DNA from: Aurantibacter crassamenti
GTDB lineage: Bacteria; Bacteroidota; Bacteroidia; Flavobacteriales; Flavobacteriaceae
DNA length: 64,000 nucleotides
Direction of reading: 5' to 3'
Assembly: GCF_016811105.1 (NCBI RefSeq)
Contig: NZ_JAFBGM010000002.1
Span: forward strand, 1,240,001-1,304,000
Within the stretch, counting starts at the first letter, position 1. Each line of letters begins with the position of its first letter. The notes under the pieces were generated by a model, which saw nothing but the letters and a program-made list of their open reading frames with translations, was not told where the DNA came from and did no database searches. A program made the translations under genes and the position numbers. This document shows, one piece after another, positions 54,052-63,200 of this stretch.

Positions 54052-55179
54052 ATGAGCAACAAACCAACACTACCCAAAAAGGGCAATTTCAAGATTGAAC
54101 ACCGTGGTTCAGAATGCCTTAATTGTGGACATTCTTTACGGCTTACTGATAAATTCTGCCCAAATTGCTCACAAGCCAACAATACCAAAAAACTTTCACT
54201 AAATGATTTTTTTGACGAGTTTTTTGCTAGTATGATTTCCTATGATTCTAAGCTACTTAGAACCCTCTCAGCATTACTTACTAAACCGGGTAAAATCACG
54301 GCAGATTTCATTGCCGGCAAGCGCGCTTCATATACTAACCCATTTCGATTTCTATTAAGCCTTACTATCATTTATTTTTTAATGATAAATTTTGGTGGAA
54401 ATTATTCGAATTGGGATAAATATGGATCCAATAGCAATGAACCTTTTTTAATTAGACTCAGTAATTGGGTTAATTCTTTTGATGGATTGAAACAAAAGCA
54501 GGTTAAGGAAGAAATAGCATCGGTTGCACAAGACACTGATTTTAAAGAATACTTAAGTGCAGAGCTACAGAAAGATTCTATAATACTTTCAAATCCTAAA
54601 AAATACTTCAACTCTATAACAGACGCCTCATTTTTAAATAGACATTCTAAAAAGAATAGCTTTTTTAACACTGTAATCAGAAAAGATTCAGTCTTTGATT
54701 TTGAAGATGCTCAAAGAAAATATGACATTCCCAATACTAGTGCAAATAGCATTGCTTTTAATGCCGCAAGTGGCCTTCTTAAATTCAATAAACAACCTGG
54801 CACATTTATAAGTTCATTAATTTCAAAACTCCCTTTTGCCATATTTTTCTTTTTACCAGTGTTTACAATCTTCATTTGGCTGGCGTATATCAGAAAAAAA
54901 TACAGTTATACCGATCATTTAATCTTTAGCTTTCATAGTACATCATTGTTTTTTATCTTGCTGATTATTAGCTATTTGTTTGAATGGCTTATAAACAAAA
55001 GTGTGAATTGGGTTTTTCTAATTCTTTTTTGCATCTATCTATTTATAGCTATGAAACGGTTCTATCAGCAGGGCTTTTTCAAAACAAGTGTTAAATACGT
55101 GTTTTTAAATACGATTTTTTTTATATTGGCAATGTTTTCAATGCTGATACTATTAACAGGAAACGTTTTTACATTCTAG
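54052..55179 (+). CDS. DUF3667 membrane protein with N-terminal zinc ribbon
   Basis: A 375-aa membrane protein. An N-terminal zinc ribbon has two CxxC pairs, CLNCGHSL and CPNCSQ, at about residues 23-43. The DUF3667 signature follows (TKPGKITADFIAGKRASY). About five hydrophobic segments lie at roughly 100-115 and 265-370, with a polar periplasmic or cytoplasmic insert between. Function is unknown. It is 12 bp ahead of apaG, so the two may be co-transcribed. Confidence 0.9.
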   Translation: MSNKPTLPKKGNFKIEHRGSECLNCGHSLRLTDKFCPNCSQANNTKKLSLNDFFDEFFASMISYDSKLLRTLSALLTKPGKITADFIAGKRASYTNPFRFLLSLTIIYFLMINFGGNYSNWDKYGSNSNEPFLIRLSNWVNSFDGLKQKQVKEEIASVAQDTDFKEYLSAELQKDSIILSNPKKYFNSITDASFLNRHSKKNSFFNTVIRKDSVFDFEDAQRKYDIPNTSANSIAFNAASGLLKFNKQPGTFISSLISKLPFAIFFFLPVFTIFIWLAYIRKKYSYTDHLIFSFHSTSLFFILLIISYLFEWLINKSVNWVFLILFCIYLFIAMKRFYQQGFFKTSVKYVFLNTIFFILAMFSMLILLTGNVFTF

Positions 55180-55191
55180 ATTAAGAAGACT

Positions 55192-55578
55192 ATGACAACA
55201 TTAGTAACCAAAGGCATAAAAATTTCAGTACGCACCACTTTTGAAGGCACTTTCTTCAAGAACTACAAAATGCATTTTGCATTTGGCTATACTATTACCA
55301 TAGAAAATCAAAGCAAAGATTCTGTACAACTTACAGGTCGTCACTGGCAAATCTATGATTCTTTAAACGATATGGAGGTTTTAGATGGTGAGGGTGTAAT
55401 TGGTAAGAAACCCGTAATTGAACCTGGAGAGTCACACACCTATAATTCAGGTTGTCTTTTAGCATCTCCTATAGGCGCCATGAAAGGACATTATAATATG
55501 GTAAACTTAAGTTCGTCTGAAAAGTTCAGAGTCTACATACCTACCTTTAAATTTCACGCACCTTTCGCTTTGAATTAG
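55192..55578 (+). CDS. apaG: ApaG/CorD family protein
   Basis: A 128-aa protein with the ApaG immunoglobulin-like (FN3-like) fold. Family motifs include YTITIENQSKDSVQL, LTGRHWQIYD, VIGKKPVIEPGESHTY and the C-terminal FRVYIPTFKFHAP. The E. coli homologue is linked to Co2+/Mg2+ resistance, but its biochemical role is unsettled. It follows the DUF3667 gene closely. The 266 bp from here to pruA are AT-rich, and I see no further gene in them. Confidence 0.95.
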   Translation: MTTLVTKGIKISVRTTFEGTFFKNYKMHFAFGYTITIENQSKDSVQLTGRHWQIYDSLNDMEVLDGEGVIGKKPVIEPGESHTYNSGCLLASPIGAMKGHYNMVNLSSSEKFRVYIPTFKFHAPFALN

Positions 55579-55844
55579 AATTAAAGTACAAGTTTATATA
55601 ACTTTTACATTTCTTTTAAAATAAAACAATGTTTATCAAAGAGTAGTTTATTTTAATATATTCTGAAGCTATGATTTATTCATAATTTTAAATCATATTA
55701 TTTTAACATAAAAGCTAACATTACGCTATCAAAATCAAGTATATTTTCTTATAAATTGGCCTAGTATTATACTATGGTCATTTTTTTATTCTCACACACA
55801 TCCAGTACCTTTACAGAAGTTTTTAATTCTTAAAAAACAATGTT

Positions 55845-57473
55845 ATGGGTAAAGGTTTTTTTCAAGTACCAACCGCTATAAACGAACCAATTCTGAGCTA
55901 TGCTCCAGGTTCATCTGAGCGCGAAGAAGTTCTCAAACAATACAAAGCATATTATAATGGTACCGTTGAAGTACCGATGTATATTGGAAAGAAAAAAGTG
56001 AAATCTGGTAAGACAAAACCAATGTCACCACCTCATGATCACAAACATAAAGTAGGTAGTTATCATATAGCTGAAAAATCACATGTTTCTGAAGCGATAG
56101 ATTCTGCCTTAAAAGCACGTGATGCATGGGCAAATCTAACTTGGGAACAACGTGCCGCAATTTTCTTAAAAGCTGCTGAGTTAATAGCAGGTCCATACCG
56201 AGCAAAAATAAATGCTGCTACAATGATAGCGCAATCTAAAAACATACATCAGGCTGAAATTGATGCTGCTTGTGAGTTTATTGATTTCTTGCGTTTCAAT
56301 GTAGAATACATGTCACAGATTTATGCAGAGCAACCTGATTCTGCCGAAGGTATCTGGAATCGTGTAGAATATAGACCTCTTGAAGGTTTCGTTTACGCAA
56401 TCACACCATTTAACTTCACTGCAATTGCAGGAAATCTTCCGGCTAGTGCAGCAATGATGGGTAATGTTGTAGTTTGGAAACCAAGTGACAGTCAAATATT
56501 TTCAGCAAAAGTTATCGTTGACATTTTTAAAGAAGCAGGCCTACCTGACGGCGTAATTAATGTCATTTATGGTGATCCAGTAATGATCACTAAAACAGTT
56601 CTAGATAGCCCTGATTTTGCAGGAATCCATTTTACAGGTTCAACTTATGTTTTCAAAGAACTATGGAAACAAATCGGAAACAATATTCATACGTATAAAA
56701 CATACCCTAAAATTGTTGGCGAGACTGGCGGAAAAGACTTTATAATAGCTCATCCTTCAGCCAAACCAGCACAAGTTGCAACTGCAATAGTTCGTGGTGC
56801 TTTTGAGTTTCAAGGTCAAAAGTGTAGCGCTGCCTCACGTGTGTATCTTCCAAAATCAAAAGCAAATAAAATTTTAGAACTGGTTAAAAAAGATGTAGCA
56901 TCATTCAATGTTCCAGGTTCGCCAGAAGATATGTCAAACTTTATTACAGCTGTAATTCATGAAGGCTCTTTTGATAAATTGGCTAAATATATTGATCAAG
57001 CTAAAAAAGATAAAAAGGCAGAAGTTATTATTGGTGGAAATTATGATAAATCGAAAGGTTATTTTATTGAACCAACGGTTATTCTAACTACCGACCCTAA
57101 ATATACAACCATGGAGACTGAGCTTTTCGGGCCCGTTGTAACCGTATATATTTATGAAGATAAAGACTGGTCGAAAACCCTTCAAATAGTTGATTCTACT
57201 TCAGAGTATGCACTAACAGGAGCAGTTCTTTCTACAGATCGATACGCAATTGATGAAGCAACAAAAGCATTGCAAAATTGTGCCGGAAATTTCTATATCA
57301 ATGACAAACCTACAGGTGCTGTTGTTGGTCAACAACCATTTGGTGGGGCAAGATCATCAGGCACAAATGACAAAGCAGGATCAGCACAGAACTTATTACG
57401 TTGGGTTTCACCTAGGCTAATCAAAGAAACATTAGTAACCCCAGAAGACTATCGCTATCCATTCTTGGGATAA
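55845..57473 (+). CDS. pruA: L-glutamate gamma-semialdehyde dehydrogenase
   Basis: Aldehyde dehydrogenase (also called P5C dehydrogenase) that oxidises glutamate semialdehyde to glutamate with NAD in proline breakdown. The catalytic cysteine is in FEFQGQKCSAASR and the general base Glu in VGETGGKD. Other signatures are PFNFTAIAGNLP and FTGSTYVFK. At 542 aa it matches the monofunctional enzyme, with no proline dehydrogenase domain fused. The C-terminal PRLIKET is a standard family ending. It has no putA neighbour here. A hairpin follows at 57481-57507. Confidence 0.96.
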   Translation: MGKGFFQVPTAINEPILSYAPGSSEREEVLKQYKAYYNGTVEVPMYIGKKKVKSGKTKPMSPPHDHKHKVGSYHIAEKSHVSEAIDSALKARDAWANLTWEQRAAIFLKAAELIAGPYRAKINAATMIAQSKNIHQAEIDAACEFIDFLRFNVEYMSQIYAEQPDSAEGIWNRVEYRPLEGFVYAITPFNFTAIAGNLPASAAMMGNVVVWKPSDSQIFSAKVIVDIFKEAGLPDGVINVIYGDPVMITKTVLDSPDFAGIHFTGSTYVFKELWKQIGNNIHTYKTYPKIVGETGGKDFIIAHPSAKPAQVATAIVRGAFEFQGQKCSAASRVYLPKSKANKILELVKKDVASFNVPGSPEDMSNFITAVIHEGSFDKLAKYIDQAKKDKKAEVIIGGNYDKSKGYFIEPTVILTTDPKYTTMETELFGPVVTVYIYEDKDWSKTLQIVDSTSEYALTGAVLSTDRYAIDEATKALQNCAGNFYINDKPTGAVVGQQPFGGARSSGTNDKAGSAQNLLRWVSPRLIKETLVTPEDYRYPFLG

Positions 57474-57480
57474 AAAAACC

Positions 57481-57507
57481 ATAAAACTCTGTATTTAAGA
57501 GTTTTAT
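57481..57507 (+). terminator. Hairpin after pruA
   Basis: Stem ATAAAACTCT (57481-57490) with AGAGTTTTAT (57498-57507), a perfect 10-bp pairing directly after the stop codon, followed by a T-rich stretch. It is AT-rich and moderately convincing as a terminator. Confidence 0.55.
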
Positions 57508-57527
57508 ATCATATATTTATTATCTTT

Positions 57528-57560
57528 CAAATCCTTATTTCTAAAAAAAATAAGGATTTG
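57528..57560. repeat. Perfect 13-bp inverted repeat upstream of the DinB-like gene
   Basis: CAAATCCTTATTT (57528-57540) and AAATAAGGATTTG (57548-57560) with a 7-base loop, 27 bases before the ATG at 57588. There is no T-run on either strand, so it may be an operator or an RNA hairpin rather than a terminator. Confidence 0.6.
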
Positions 57561-57587
57561 AAATTTAGGAACCTAAATAATTATAAA

Positions 57588-58103
57588 ATGAAAAATCGAA
57601 TAGTAGTAGCATTAGCACTAATGGCAACAGTCTTTAGTTATGCGCAAGACAAACTTACACAAAACACAATTCAAGGTGTTTTAACAGGAAATCAAAGTCA
57701 AGTTGTTCAACTTGCTGAAGCCTTTTCAGAAGAACAATATGATTGGCGACCAATGGAGGGAGTGAATTCAGTTCGGGAAGCACTTTTACATGTTGCTGGA
57801 GCAAATTATTATTTAGCGTCTAAATTAGGATTCGCGCCACCAGCAGATGTTGACATGATGAAACTGGGTGAAATTACAGGTAAAGACAATGTTATTGCAA
57901 CTTTAAAAAAGTCTAATGCATTTGTACTTGATAAAATAACATTAGTAGAGAACGCCACACTCAATGAAGAAGTTGACTTTGGCTTTGCTAAAATGAACAA
58001 GTTAGCAGGTTTACTTGTTATTATGGAACACAATGGCGAGCACAAAGGACAACTCATTGCATATGCCAGATCAAATGATGTAGTTCCGCCATGGAGCAAG
58101 TAG
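57588..58103 (+). CDS. Secreted DinB-like protein
   Basis: A 171-aa protein with a signal peptide (about residues 1-19, ending SYAQD), so it acts in the envelope. It has the DinB/YfiT four-helix fold pattern, with histidines at ALLHVAGANYY and MEHNGEHKGQLIAYA that would form the family metal site. Such proteins are often metal-dependent transferases in soluble form; the function of secreted versions is unknown. Start placed at ATG 57588, which begins the signal peptide, rather than the TTG at 57558 inside the inverted repeat. A strong terminator follows. Confidence 0.85.
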   Translation: MKNRIVVALALMATVFSYAQDKLTQNTIQGVLTGNQSQVVQLAEAFSEEQYDWRPMEGVNSVREALLHVAGANYYLASKLGFAPPADVDMMKLGEITGKDNVIATLKKSNAFVLDKITLVENATLNEEVDFGFAKMNKLAGLLVIMEHNGEHKGQLIAYARSNDVVPPWSK

Positions 58104-58120
58104 TCATTGACAATTCAATA

Positions 58121-58152
58121 AAAAAAAGGGTGCTCTAGGCACCCTTTTTTTT
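58121..58152 (+). terminator. Rho-independent terminator after the DinB-like gene
   Basis: A-run, stem GGGTGC/GCACCC (58128-58133 with 58139-58144), then eight T. Confidence 0.9.
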
Positions 58153-58322
58153 ATTCTTACACCTTAACCAGTTCATTCTCAGCTATAATTAAGGCTCAAA
58201 AACTGTAAATCAACCATTTATGTTCAAAAAAGTTGATTTTTAAACAATTTCAATGTAAATTTAACGTTAAGTAATTGTAAATGAATTTAATTTTACTTTT
58301 ATTTTAGTTTTAAATAAACGTT

Positions 58323-58451
58323 ATGAAAAAGCAAGAGACCATTATTAGCAAGCCTAAAAACGACAGTTTCAGCATACTTAATATATTTACATTTGTTAAA
58401 AACTATGCAAAAAATTGCCGCTACTCGTTCAATAGAATGCTAAACACATAA
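58323..58451 (+). CDS. Possible small protein (42 aa)
   Basis: A short frame in the otherwise empty 58104-58486 region. It starts MKKQETIISKPKND and continues with a partly hydrophobic stretch (SILNIFTFVKNYA) and a basic tail. It resembles in style the short flavobacterial peptides that begin with a KPK motif followed by a hydrophobic segment, but this is a weak impression. A near-consensus -7 element (TACTTTTA) lies about 25 bases upstream. I saw no clear terminator after it. It could equally be chance. Confidence 0.3.
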   Translation: MKKQETIISKPKNDSFSILNIFTFVKNYAKNCRYSFNRMLNT

Positions 58452-58486
58452 GCAAAAAAAAGCTGAACATAATTAAGTATAGTTTA

Positions 58487-59122
58487 TCAACCCTTAAATT
58501 TCTGTGGTAAATAAACTAGTTTTTTAGTCTCATAAAATTCTTCCTCAAAAAAATCGGTTAAATCAATAACCTGAGCTGTTTTAAAGTCTTTTAATTCATC
58601 GGCTAAATCGCCACCCTTCAAATAAAGAATACCATTTCGCCTTTCATGAGATGACTCTTTTTTAATTTTACCTTTTACCCAATGTGTAAAAGTAGGCATG
58701 GCCGCAACTGCCCTACTAACAATAAAATCAAATCGGCCTTTTATTTCTTCAACCCTTGAATTTACAGTCGTAACGTTGGTTAACTGAAGTCCTTCAACAA
58801 CTTCATCAACAACTTTAATTTTCTTCCCAATAGAATCTACTAAAGTAAATTTTACCTGAGGAAATAGAATTGCTAATGGTACACCAGGAAATCCGCCGCC
58901 GGTACCAACATCTAAAATTGAAGCGTTCTCATTAAATCTTTGAAATTTAGCAATACCTAATGAATGCAGTACATGACGAAGATATAACTCATCAATATCT
59001 TTTCTACTAACAACATTTATTTTCTGATTCCAATCTTTATACAAGGTCTCAAGAAGCTCAAATTGATGCTTCTGCTCTTCTGATAAATCTGAAAAATATT
59101 TACAAATAAGATCTGTCTTCAT
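58487..59122 (-). CDS. rsmG: 16S rRNA (guanine527-N7)-methyltransferase
   Basis: A 211-aa SAM-dependent enzyme (also called GidB) that methylates G527 of 16S rRNA. The SAM-binding motif is ILDVGTGGGFPGVPLAILFP, and the family motif SRAVAAMPTFTHW follows. WNQKINVVSRKD near the N-terminus is typical. Full length. It is transcribed divergently from the desaturase gene. Confidence 0.96.
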   Translation of the reverse strand: MKTDLICKYFSDLSEEQKHQFELLETLYKDWNQKINVVSRKDIDELYLRHVLHSLGIAKFQRFNENASILDVGTGGGFPGVPLAILFPQVKFTLVDSIGKKIKVVDEVVEGLQLTNVTTVNSRVEEIKGRFDFIVSRAVAAMPTFTHWVKGKIKKESSHERRNGILYLKGGDLADELKDFKTAQVIDLTDFFEEEFYETKKLVYLPQKFKG

Positions 59123-59247
59123 TCAAGTTTTAATTATTTCTACAAAAATAGTATATTCACTTCGGCAATAAATTGTTTTCCCAATTTTAGTTAACTCACG
59201 CAATGGTGCTTAACAATTGCGTTATCTTTACCACAGATTTGTAAAAA

Positions 59248-60348
59248 ATGGACAAGACTACTATTAAATTCCCCCGAAAAGACGCAACCAATTTTTTCAA
59301 AATCCTAAATACTAGGGTGAACGATTATTTTAAAGAGAATAAGATAAAGAAAACAGGCAACTGGCGTTTACACGTTAAAACGGTAATCATGTTTGCAATG
59401 TTCTTAACTCCCTATTTTCTAATACTCACATTAGGACTACCAAATTGGGCTAATTTACTTTTGACCATAGTAATGGGCGTTGGCATGGCTGGTGTTGGCA
59501 TGAATGTTATGCATGATGGCAATCACGGTTCATATTCAAATAAGAAATGGGTTAATAAGCTAATGGGCAGTAGCATTTATATACTTGCTGGTAATGTTTA
59601 TAATTGGCAAGTACAGCATAATGTTTTGCACCATACTTATACCAATATTCAGGATCATGACGAAGATATGGAAGCAGGCAGAATTCTTAGATTCTCAAAG
59701 CATACAGAATGGCGTAAGCATCATAAGTTTCAGCACTTCTATTCAATTCTTCTTTACGGATTATTGACGTTCAACTGGGCGATTACCACTGATTTTCAGC
59801 AAATGTATCGATATATGAAACGCAAACTTTCATATGGTAAATTACCAAGCCCTGCGGTGAACTGGAGTACTTTAGTCATTACTAAAATACTTTATATTAC
59901 CATTTGGATAGTACTACCGTTAATTTTCGTAGAAATGGCTTGGTGGAAAATTTTGCTCGGGTTTTTCATAATGCATTATGTTGCAGGCGTTATACTAAGT
60001 GTTGTATTTCAGTTGGCGCATATTGTTAATGAAGCGCAGACTCCATTACCTGATGACAGCGGAAACATGAAAAACACGTGGGCAATTCATCAACTATTTA
60101 CCACAGTGAATTTTGGTACAAAAAATAAAATTGTAAACTGGTTTACAGGTGGTTTAAATCATCAAGTAGAACATCATATATTTCCGCATATTAGCCATGT
60201 TCATTATACTAAAATATCGAAAATTGTAAAGCAGACGGCCAAAGAGTTTAATTTGCCTTATAATGAATACAAGACTACAAGAAAGGCGATTTTATCTCAT
60301 TTTCAACATTTAAAAGAATTGGGTAAACAGCCAACATTGCAATATTAA
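59248..60348 (+). CDS. Membrane fatty acid desaturase (acyl-CoA/lipid type)
   Basis: A 366-aa integral membrane di-iron desaturase. All three histidine boxes are present: HDGNHGS, HNVLHH (with HTYTN just after), and HQVEHHIFPHISH. The third box is of the Q-x-x-H-H type, which marks front-end/Delta-6-like desaturases. Four or more membrane segments are visible. It introduces a double bond into fatty acyl chains, probably to adjust membrane fluidity. No cytochrome b5 domain is fused. Near-consensus TATCTTTA lies upstream. Confidence 0.92.
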   Translation: MDKTTIKFPRKDATNFFKILNTRVNDYFKENKIKKTGNWRLHVKTVIMFAMFLTPYFLILTLGLPNWANLLLTIVMGVGMAGVGMNVMHDGNHGSYSNKKWVNKLMGSSIYILAGNVYNWQVQHNVLHHTYTNIQDHDEDMEAGRILRFSKHTEWRKHHKFQHFYSILLYGLLTFNWAITTDFQQMYRYMKRKLSYGKLPSPAVNWSTLVITKILYITIWIVLPLIFVEMAWWKILLGFFIMHYVAGVILSVVFQLAHIVNEAQTPLPDDSGNMKNTWAIHQLFTTVNFGTKNKIVNWFTGGLNHQVEHHIFPHISHVHYTKISKIVKQTAKEFNLPYNEYKTTRKAILSHFQHLKELGKQPTLQY

Positions 60349-60469
60349 TCAGCTATTAATAATTTTATTTCTACTAGAGTTTTTCTTGGTTGTAAATTGA
60401 TTTTTTGCACAGGAATGATCAATATTGTACAATCCTTATTTTTTTTGCATTAAAGACTTACAAAAATCC

Positions 60470-60477
60470 TAATTTTG
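60470..60477 (+). promoter_or_regulatory. Promoter for the aminotransferase gene
   Basis: TAATTTTG (TAnnTTTG) with an upstream TTG at 60445-60447, a spacing that fits the -33 element of Bacteroidota promoters. Confidence 0.6.
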
Positions 60478-60511
60478 TGTTTGGTTTAATGTATCAACTA
60501 ACTAAGAACAA

Positions 60512-61702
60512 ATGAGCAACAAGCTATCAGACAGAATTAACAGTCTAAAACCATCAGCAACTCTTGAAATGGCTGCTAAAGCCCGTGAATTAAGAGCCGC
60601 TGGCAAAGATATAATTGGATTGAGTTTAGGGGAACCTGATTTCAACACCCCAGATTACATCAAAGAAGCTGCAATACAGGCCGTAAATGATGATTATAAT
60701 TCATACACCCCTGTAGACGGTTATGTAGAACTTAAAGAGGCAATAATTACAAAGTTCAAAAGAGATAATAACATCGCTTATGAGCCTTCTCAAATTGTAG
60801 TATCGACAGGCGCAAAACAGGCACTTTATAATATCGCTCAAGTAGCGCTTAACAAAGGTGATGAAGTTATTCTTCCTTGCCCATATTGGGTTAGTTATAG
60901 TGATATTGTAGAATTGGCTGACGGTGTTCCTGTAGAAGTACCAACTTCTATTGAAAGTGATTTCAAAATGACTGCCGAACAATTGGAAGCTGCAATTACA
61001 CCTAAAACAAAAATGTTATGGTATAGCTCACCTTGCAACCCAAGTGGTTCAATATATAGCGAAGCAGAATTAAGAGCTTTAGCTGATGTACTGCAAAAAC
61101 ACCCTCAGATTATTGTGGTAAGCGATGAAATTTACGAGCATATTAATTACGGTGTTACGGCGCACGCATCTATGGCAGCTTTCGATGACATGTATGACCG
61201 AACCGTTACGGTAAATGGTGTTGCAAAAGCATTTGCTATGACCGGATGGCGTATAGGTTATATTGGTGCACCAAGTTACATTGCTAGAGCCTGTAACAAA
61301 TTACAAGGTCAAGTTACAAGTGGCGCAAATTGTATTGCTCAGCGCGCTGTAATAACAGCATTGGTTGAATCACCAGATCGCATACAATATATGGTTGACC
61401 AATTCAAAGAACGTAGAAAGATAATTTTGGGTCTTTTAAATAATATTGATGGTTTCAACTGCAATGAACCAGAAGGCGCTTTTTATGTATATCCAGATGT
61501 AACAGCTTATTTTGGAAAAACTTTAAACGGTGTAACAATTAACAATGCTTCAGATTTTGCGTTGTATTTATTAGAGTATGCCAATGTAGCTACAGTAACA
61601 GGTGATGCATTTGGTAATGGCAATTGCATTCGTATTTCGTATGCAGCTTCAGTAGAGAATATTAGAGAAGCAATAAAAAGAATTGAAGCAGCTCTTAAAT
61701 AG
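60512..61702 (+). CDS. PLP-dependent class I aminotransferase (aspartate-type)
   Basis: A 396-aa aminotransferase of fold type I, subgroup I-gamma (AspC/AAT-like). The PLP lysine lies in NGVAKAFAMTGWRIGY. Other motifs are STGAKQALYN, CPYWVSYSD, CNPSGSIYS and VSDEIYEHI. The C-terminal CIRISYAAS carries the arginine that binds the substrate carboxylate. Aspartate or a related amino acid is the probable donor. Full length. It is convergent with trkH, with two bases between the stops. Confidence 0.94.
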   Translation: MSNKLSDRINSLKPSATLEMAAKARELRAAGKDIIGLSLGEPDFNTPDYIKEAAIQAVNDDYNSYTPVDGYVELKEAIITKFKRDNNIAYEPSQIVVSTGAKQALYNIAQVALNKGDEVILPCPYWVSYSDIVELADGVPVEVPTSIESDFKMTAEQLEAAITPKTKMLWYSSPCNPSGSIYSEAELRALADVLQKHPQIIVVSDEIYEHINYGVTAHASMAAFDDMYDRTVTVNGVAKAFAMTGWRIGYIGAPSYIARACNKLQGQVTSGANCIAQRAVITALVESPDRIQYMVDQFKERRKIILGLLNNIDGFNCNEPEGAFYVYPDVTAYFGKTLNGVTINNASDFALYLLEYANVATVTGDAFGNGNCIRISYAASVENIREAIKRIEAALK

Positions 61703-61704
61703 TG

Positions 61705-63198
61705 CTAAGTTTTCTTCCAGAAATATGGGGTCAATATAATTAGAACCGTAAAAAGTTCTAATCGCCCTAATAACATTAAAAATCCGCACCACCATTTGGC
61801 TGGTGCGGGTAATCCATTAAAATTACTTACGGGATTTAAATCACCCAAACCAGGGCCAACATTACCTAAAGAGGTAGCGGCACCACCAATTGCGGTTACA
61901 AAATCAACACCCATCATTCCCAGCACCATTGCTCCTATTATAAAAAGCAGCATATACAATACAAAAAATGCAATGATATTGTAAACGATATCCTGACCTA
62001 CTGATTTATTATTATACCGCACCGGAATTATTGCATTAGCATGTAGTGTTCGTTTGAATTCAAGAATTCCGTTTTTAATAATTAACAGGTGTCTCATCAC
62101 TTTAATTCCACCTGCAGTTGACCCTGCGGATCCACCAGCAAACATCAAACCAAAGAAAAATATTGTCAAAAATGGTGACCAACTAGTAAAATCAGCGGTG
62201 ACAAAACCTGTGGTAGTTACTACAGCTATAATCTGAAATAAAGCATGTCTAAATGAGCTTTCAGTTTTACCCCAAACCATATAATAACCTGGAATATCAG
62301 TAGTAATATGCGCGTTAAAGTAGATAACCATTGCCGTAACAATAGTAAAAACTAAAATAAGTCCGCCGTAGTAACGAAATTCTTCATCATTTAAAACACG
62401 TTGCACTTTTCCTTTAAAAGCAAAATAACTCAATACAAAATTGCTTCCTGCTAAAAACATAAAAACAATAATAATGTATTGAATAACCGGCTGATCATTC
62501 CAATATGCAACACTGGCATTTTTTGTAGAAAATCCACCTGTTGACAAAGTTGCTAGCGAGTGATTAATAGCATCAAAAAAGCTCATACCTGCCATTTTGA
62601 GTAATAATGTTTCAGCTAAGGTATAGCCCACATAAATTAACCAAAGGCGTTTTGCGGTGTCAGTAATTCTTGGATGCAATTTATCTGCACTAGGCCCGGG
62701 AGCTTCAGCTGCAAAAAGTTGCATGCCGCCAATACCTAGAAGCGGTAAAATTGCAATAGCCAGTACAATGATACCCATTCCACCAATCCAGTGTGTAAGA
62801 CTTCTCCAAAACAATATTCCTTCTGGCATCGATTCAATATCATCTAAAATAGATGCACCGGTAGTTGTATAGCCAGACATAGTCTCAAAAAAAGCATTTG
62901 TTACATCAGGTATTGCACCAGAAAACAAATAAGGTGTAACTCCGGAAAGCGCCATAACAAGCCAACCACAGGTTACAATAATATAACCCTCTTTTTTCTT
63001 GACTTCTTTTCTGTGATCTCTAGTATAAATCATTGCTAGAAATCCGATAAACAAGGTTGTTACTGCAGCAATAAAAATACTTAACGTTACTCCGTCTTTA
63101 TAAATGCCACTAACTAGCGTGGCCAAAAGCATAAAAAAACCATTGCAAAGTAGCAATAGCCCCATAAGGTGAACAATAATTTTTACGTTCAATCCCAT
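61705..63198 (-). CDS. trkH: TrkH family potassium uptake channel
   Basis: Membrane subunit of the Trk/Ktr potassium uptake system, 497 aa with about ten hydrophobic segments arranged as four membrane-pore-membrane repeats. The selectivity-filter turns are visible as SGYTTTGASIL, ATLSTGGFS, VVTTTGFVT and SLGNVGPGLG. It works with the cytoplasmic TrkA gating subunit encoded immediately upstream on the same strand (two bases apart). Confidence 0.95.
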   Translation of the reverse strand: MGLNVKIIVHLMGLLLLCNGFFMLLATLVSGIYKDGVTLSIFIAAVTTLFIGFLAMIYTRDHRKEVKKKEGYIIVTCGWLVMALSGVTPYLFSGAIPDVTNAFFETMSGYTTTGASILDDIESMPEGILFWRSLTHWIGGMGIIVLAIAILPLLGIGGMQLFAAEAPGPSADKLHPRITDTAKRLWLIYVGYTLAETLLLKMAGMSFFDAINHSLATLSTGGFSTKNASVAYWNDQPVIQYIIIVFMFLAGSNFVLSYFAFKGKVQRVLNDEEFRYYGGLILVFTIVTAMVIYFNAHITTDIPGYYMVWGKTESSFRHALFQIIAVVTTTGFVTADFTSWSPFLTIFFFGLMFAGGSAGSTAGGIKVMRHLLIIKNGILEFKRTLHANAIIPVRYNNKSVGQDIVYNIIAFFVLYMLLFIIGAMVLGMMGVDFVTAIGGAATSLGNVGPGLGDLNPVSNFNGLPAPAKWWCGFLMLLGRLELFTVLIILTPYFWKKT

Positions 63199-63200
63199 GT

